Made by a program: the position numbers and the translations under genes. From positions 1 through 25,486 of the forward strand of contig CABIYE010000038.1 of assembly GCA_902362865.1 (NCBI GenBank): a DNA stretch of 25,486 nt, read 5' to 3'. Positions 23,402-25,486 of the stretch are shown here, piece after piece. The stretch comes from Clostridiaceae bacterium (lineage in GTDB: Bacteria; Bacillota; Clostridia; Lachnospirales; Lachnospiraceae). The notes under the pieces are model-generated. The model searched no databases. It was not told the DNA's origin and saw nothing but the letters and a program-made list of their open reading frames with translations. How positions within the stretch are numbered: the stretch's first letter is position 1; every line of letters starts with the position of its first letter.

Positions 23402-24425
23402 AGCCTTCACCTCCTTCGGATGGATGTTCAATAGTTGCTTCTGGAGCCTCGATTTCCTGTTGTACTTTACGCGCATCATGACGAGCTTTCGCATCTTCGG
23501 TGCGCCAACTACTATTGCCGGAGAGATTTTTCAGTAAGAATTTACGAGCAAATTTATACTCTTCGCCCTTAAAATCCAAGGATACGAGAAAGAGACGCAT
23601 TGTAAACTTATCGTTATCTGAGACGCTCTCCGTAGCAGTAACACGAGTAAGCATCTTAGCTCGTTTTGCAATGCCAGATACAAGCTGTGTATATGCTTTG
23701 GCTTCACCATCAATCCCATGATCGGTAAACCATGGAAAACAGATTTTATCTTCTTTACGCTCAATGGATAGGTCATTTGTTTCAAGTGCCTTTTTGAGAA
23801 CAGAAGCTTTACTTGCCACGATAGCTCTAACTCTATTAAGTTCTGCTTCGTCGAGATATGGGCCTGGCAATTCGATTACGAGTTTTCTGTCTTTGGGCGT
23901 ATCCTGAGCCTCCTCCAATTGCTCATTTTTTGTCTCACCGGTAGGGAAGTCGACAACTTTTTCGGGCGCTTCGTCCGTTTCAGGAATTTCTTCGGAAGTC
24001 GACTGCTCGGAATTAACTTCGATAGGCTCTAGTTTTTCATCCACAACTTCTTCATCAAACTCAAAATTACCCTCCGGTAAAGAGGAAGTTTCCGGCTCTT
24101 CTGTAGAATTCTCAGATGTTTCTTCTGAAATATCTGAATTGTCGGTTGCATCAATTTTGGTTTCTTCCAAAACTTCTTCGGTAGGCTCATTCGGAATTCT
24201 TTCAAAGCCATGCCAGGTTAGCTTCTTGACGATGGATTCTATCTCTTCCTCGGCCATATCGTCCGGGAATTCTATATCTCCGGTTCGATTCACGATACAC
24301 AAACCGACTCCATATCCATAGCTTGGAGCTTTGAGATATTTAGGATCGCATTCGAGAACCTCAGACAATGCGTTTACGAGTTTCTTTCTCTGTTCGCCAG
24401 ATGCGGCGTATTTCATAGTTGTCAT
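23382..24425 (-). CDS. Virulence-related-like protein of mobile elements, with acidic linker
   Basis: 347 residues in three parts. Residues 1-78 (MTTMKYAASGEQRKKLVNAL..., ending in a WHGFE motif) match the N-terminal domain of proteins annotated 'virulence-related' on Firmicutes integrative elements. Residues about 80-180 are a low-complexity acidic linker rich in Glu, Ser, Thr and Pro. Residues 180-325 hold the second conserved domain (KLVIELPGPYLDEAELNRVRAIVASKASVLKKAL, ICFPWF, then RKFLLKNLSGNSSWR). The true function is unknown and the virulence label has no experimental basis that I know. The ATG at 24425 follows AAGGAGGT by 7-8 bases. It overlaps DUF4314 and follows the next gene by 14 bases, in one operon. 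Confidence 0.75.
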   Translation of the reverse strand: MTTMKYAASGEQRKKLVNALSEVLECDPKYLKAPSYGYGVGLCIVNRTGDIEFPDDMAEEEIESIVKKLTWHGFERIPNEPTEEVLEETKIDATDNSDISEETSENSTEEPETSSLPEGNFEFDEEVVDEKLEPIEVNSEQSTSEEIPETDEAPEKVVDFPTGETKNEQLEEAQDTPKDRKLVIELPGPYLDEAELNRVRAIVASKASVLKKALETNDLSIERKEDKICFPWFTDHGIDGEAKAYTQLVSGIAKRAKMLTRVTATESVSDNDKFTMRLFLVSLDFKGEEYKFARKFLLKNLSGNSSWRTEDAKARHDARKVQQEIEAPEATIEHPSEGGEGYAELSE

Positions 24426-24439
24426 GATAGAGACCTCCT

Positions 24440-24688
24440 TTAGTTGTGCTGATTTAACAAGATACAAAGAGCAATTTCGGCTTCCTTAGTGGCCGGATAA
24501 ATATCCCAGCCGCGATCATAATTAGCAACAATCTCTCCATTTTGCCTTAATTGTAATTTTGAGATTTTTCCATTATTAATGCCGAATTTACTCGGTTTAT
24601 CATATGCTTTCAGAATATAATGAACCACTACAGCGCTTCTGCCTGTTGTTTTATTGGCAGGTATGCCAATAACCCCTTCTAGCCACAT
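24440..24688 (-). CDS. Small conserved protein of mobile elements (DUF7678-like)
   Basis: 82 residues. It starts MWLEGVIGIP and carries SKFGINNGKISKLQLRQNGEIVANYDRGWD, a pattern I recall from short proteins on Firmicutes elements classed as DUF7678; the exact number is not certain. No signal peptide or membrane segment. The ATG follows AAAGGAGG. It lies 43 bases after the DUF5688 gene and 14 before the virulence-related-like gene. Confidence 0.65.
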   Translation of the reverse strand: MWLEGVIGIPANKTTGRSAVVVHYILKAYDKPSKFGINNGKISKLQLRQNGEIVANYDRGWDIYPATKEAEIALCILLNQHN

Positions 24689-24731
24689 GATTTACTCCTC
24701 CTTTACGCATTCATCGCTCTGATTTGTCTAA

Positions 24732-25379
24732 TTAGCAAGTGAGATTATTCAAATTGCGAGTGGTAACCAGACTGAGCTTATGTTCATTCCTGCGATAGAA
24801 ATAGATGTTGTCACTAAGCGTTTCCTGGACTCCGACAATCTCTTCGTTAATCTCGCGTACGGTTTTTAGAATATATCCCGGGTCGATGAGGGAGAGCGGA
24901 GCAATTATGAGTTCATGAATACTCGAAGGCATAATACAGAGGTCATCCTCTATCTGCACCGCAAGATCTTCGAGATATGTCTCATATAGCAGAATGGAAG
25001 CACCGAGTATGCGTTCGGGATTTGTCCCAACATACATTGGATAAAACGCATTACATGGGGCTGCGACTCCAGTAATCTCGGATATGGCGTCTTCCATAAG
25101 CATGATTTTGTACCCGGTTTTCTTACAGTTCTCATTGGCAGCCTCCATGATTTCACTGAGTTTAATATCTAATGAAATCATATCTATTGCATCGATGATC
25201 TTGTATCTAGTTCGATATGGATTAGAAGTATCAACTATGGCGAATACCACCGCCAAATCCAAAAACTCAGCAGAGACTACATCATCTCGCAGTGTTTTAG
25301 GGTCGAATAATGCATATCTGACATTTGCGAGAACTACATCTTTGGAATAGGTTCTGTCGTCGTTAAAATTTAATATCAT
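24732..25379 (-). CDS. DUF5688 family protein
   Basis: 215 residues, soluble. The pattern EFLDLAVVFAI, NAFYPMYVGTNPERILGASILLYETYLEDLAVQIEDDLCIMPSSIHELIIAPL and the C-terminal REINEEIVGVQETLSDNIYFYRRNEHKLSLV match DUF5688 proteins, which are frequent on integrative elements of gut Clostridia. Function unknown. The ATG at 25379 follows AAAGGGGGAT. It is the first complete gene of the visible minus-strand operon. Upstream, 25404-25422 holds an inverted repeat GGTAGT/ACTACC followed on the plus strand by a T run. Confidence 0.8.
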   Translation of the reverse strand: MILNFNDDRTYSKDVVLANVRYALFDPKTLRDDVVSAEFLDLAVVFAIVDTSNPYRTRYKIIDAIDMISLDIKLSEIMEAANENCKKTGYKIMLMEDAISEITGVAAPCNAFYPMYVGTNPERILGASILLYETYLEDLAVQIEDDLCIMPSSIHELIIAPLSLIDPGYILKTVREINEEIVGVQETLSDNIYFYRRNEHKLSLVTTRNLNNLTC

Positions 25380-25403
25380 AGAAATATCCCCCTTTCTACG
25401 TTT

Positions 25404-25432
25404 GGTAGTGTCAAAAACTACCTGTTTTTTTG
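25404..25432. terminator. Short inverted repeat with T run
   Basis: GGTAGT (25405-25410), loop GTCAAAA, ACTACC (25418-25423), then TG and seven T on the plus strand. It is in the 107 bases upstream of DUF5688; it could end a plus-strand transcript or be part of the operon leader. No other gene is visible to the window end. Confidence 0.35.
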
Positions 25433-25486
25433 TACTAAAATCTAATAAAAACCTTGATTTTTAGGGAAATCTGCAATAAAAAGAGC

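Larger units (their letters stand above)
21262..25486 (-). mobile_element. Integrated element at the ssrA 3' end, left part only
   Basis: From the last base of ssrA on, all genes read on the minus strand, base composition and gene content change, and the first gene is a large serine recombinase. The exact crossover is unknown and may lie inside ssrA. The cargo (DUF4314, virulence-related-like, DUF5688) is of the kind found on integrative elements and phages of gut Firmicutes. No structural phage gene, conjugation gene or second att site is visible, so the element type stays open. Confidence 0.75.

Noticed and set aside
21262..25486. A second copy of the ssrA 3' end (attR) within the window
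   Set aside because: No repeat of the T-arm or acceptor sequence was seen beyond 21261; the right boundary must lie outside the window.
1..25486. CRISPR array, complete insertion sequence, rRNA or ordinary tRNA genes
   Set aside because: No regularly spaced repeats, no transposase gene, and no tRNA or rRNA pattern other than the tmRNA were found.

Overview
The window looks like a chromosome segment from a low-to-mid GC Clostridia, most likely a Lachnospiraceae. This rests on the stand-alone IMP cyclohydrolase plus AICAR formyltransferase pair, AGGAGG ribosome binding sites throughout, the block eno-secG-rnr-smpB-(zinc-ribbon)-ssrA, and accessory families (DUF4314, DUF5688, 'virulence-related' protein) common in gut Firmicutes. 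Names are by recognition of motifs and family resemblance; no database search was run.

Region 1 (1-2400): AT-richer DNA with the tail of an unknown CDS and an N6-adenine DNA methyltransferase resembling the C-terminal two thirds of type IIG restriction-modification proteins; probably transferred and possibly a remnant. Region 2 (2436-4630): a barnase-like secreted ribonuclease carried as a lipoprotein with its barstar inhibitor, then a GreA factor coupled to a degenerate acetylglutamate-kinase-like protein, closed by a terminator and an unusual cluster of palindromes. Region 3 (4633-8413): an orphan AraC-type response regulator, a structured 100-base intergenic element that may be a small RNA, and the last two steps of purine synthesis encoded by separate genes. 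Region 4 (8572-12648): a MntP/YtaF-like membrane protein with a radical SAM/SPASM-like enzyme, then a TetR regulator with an FAD dehydrogenase. Region 5 (12649-19118): glmM, enolase, secG, RNase R, smpB and a zinc-ribbon membrane protein. RNase R, SmpB and the downstream tmRNA form the trans-translation and RNA quality-control set. Region 6 (19131-20830, minus strand): an hsp20 gene under a CIRCE operator, and a PadR regulator with a membrane partner under a duplicated palindromic operator. Region 7 (20836-21261): ssrA with a consensus promoter.

Region 8 (from the ssrA 3' end to beyond 25486): a mobile element whose left end abuts ssrA. All its visible genes read on the minus strand towards ssrA: DUF5688, a small DUF, a virulence-related-like protein with a long acidic linker, DUF4314 and a large serine recombinase. 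The recombinase frame runs across the junction, so its last 32 codons and stop are the antisense strand of the host ssrA gene, and an intrinsic terminator suited to ssrA lies inside the recombinase coding region. This interlocked junction is the most interesting structure in the window. The right end of the element is not in the window.
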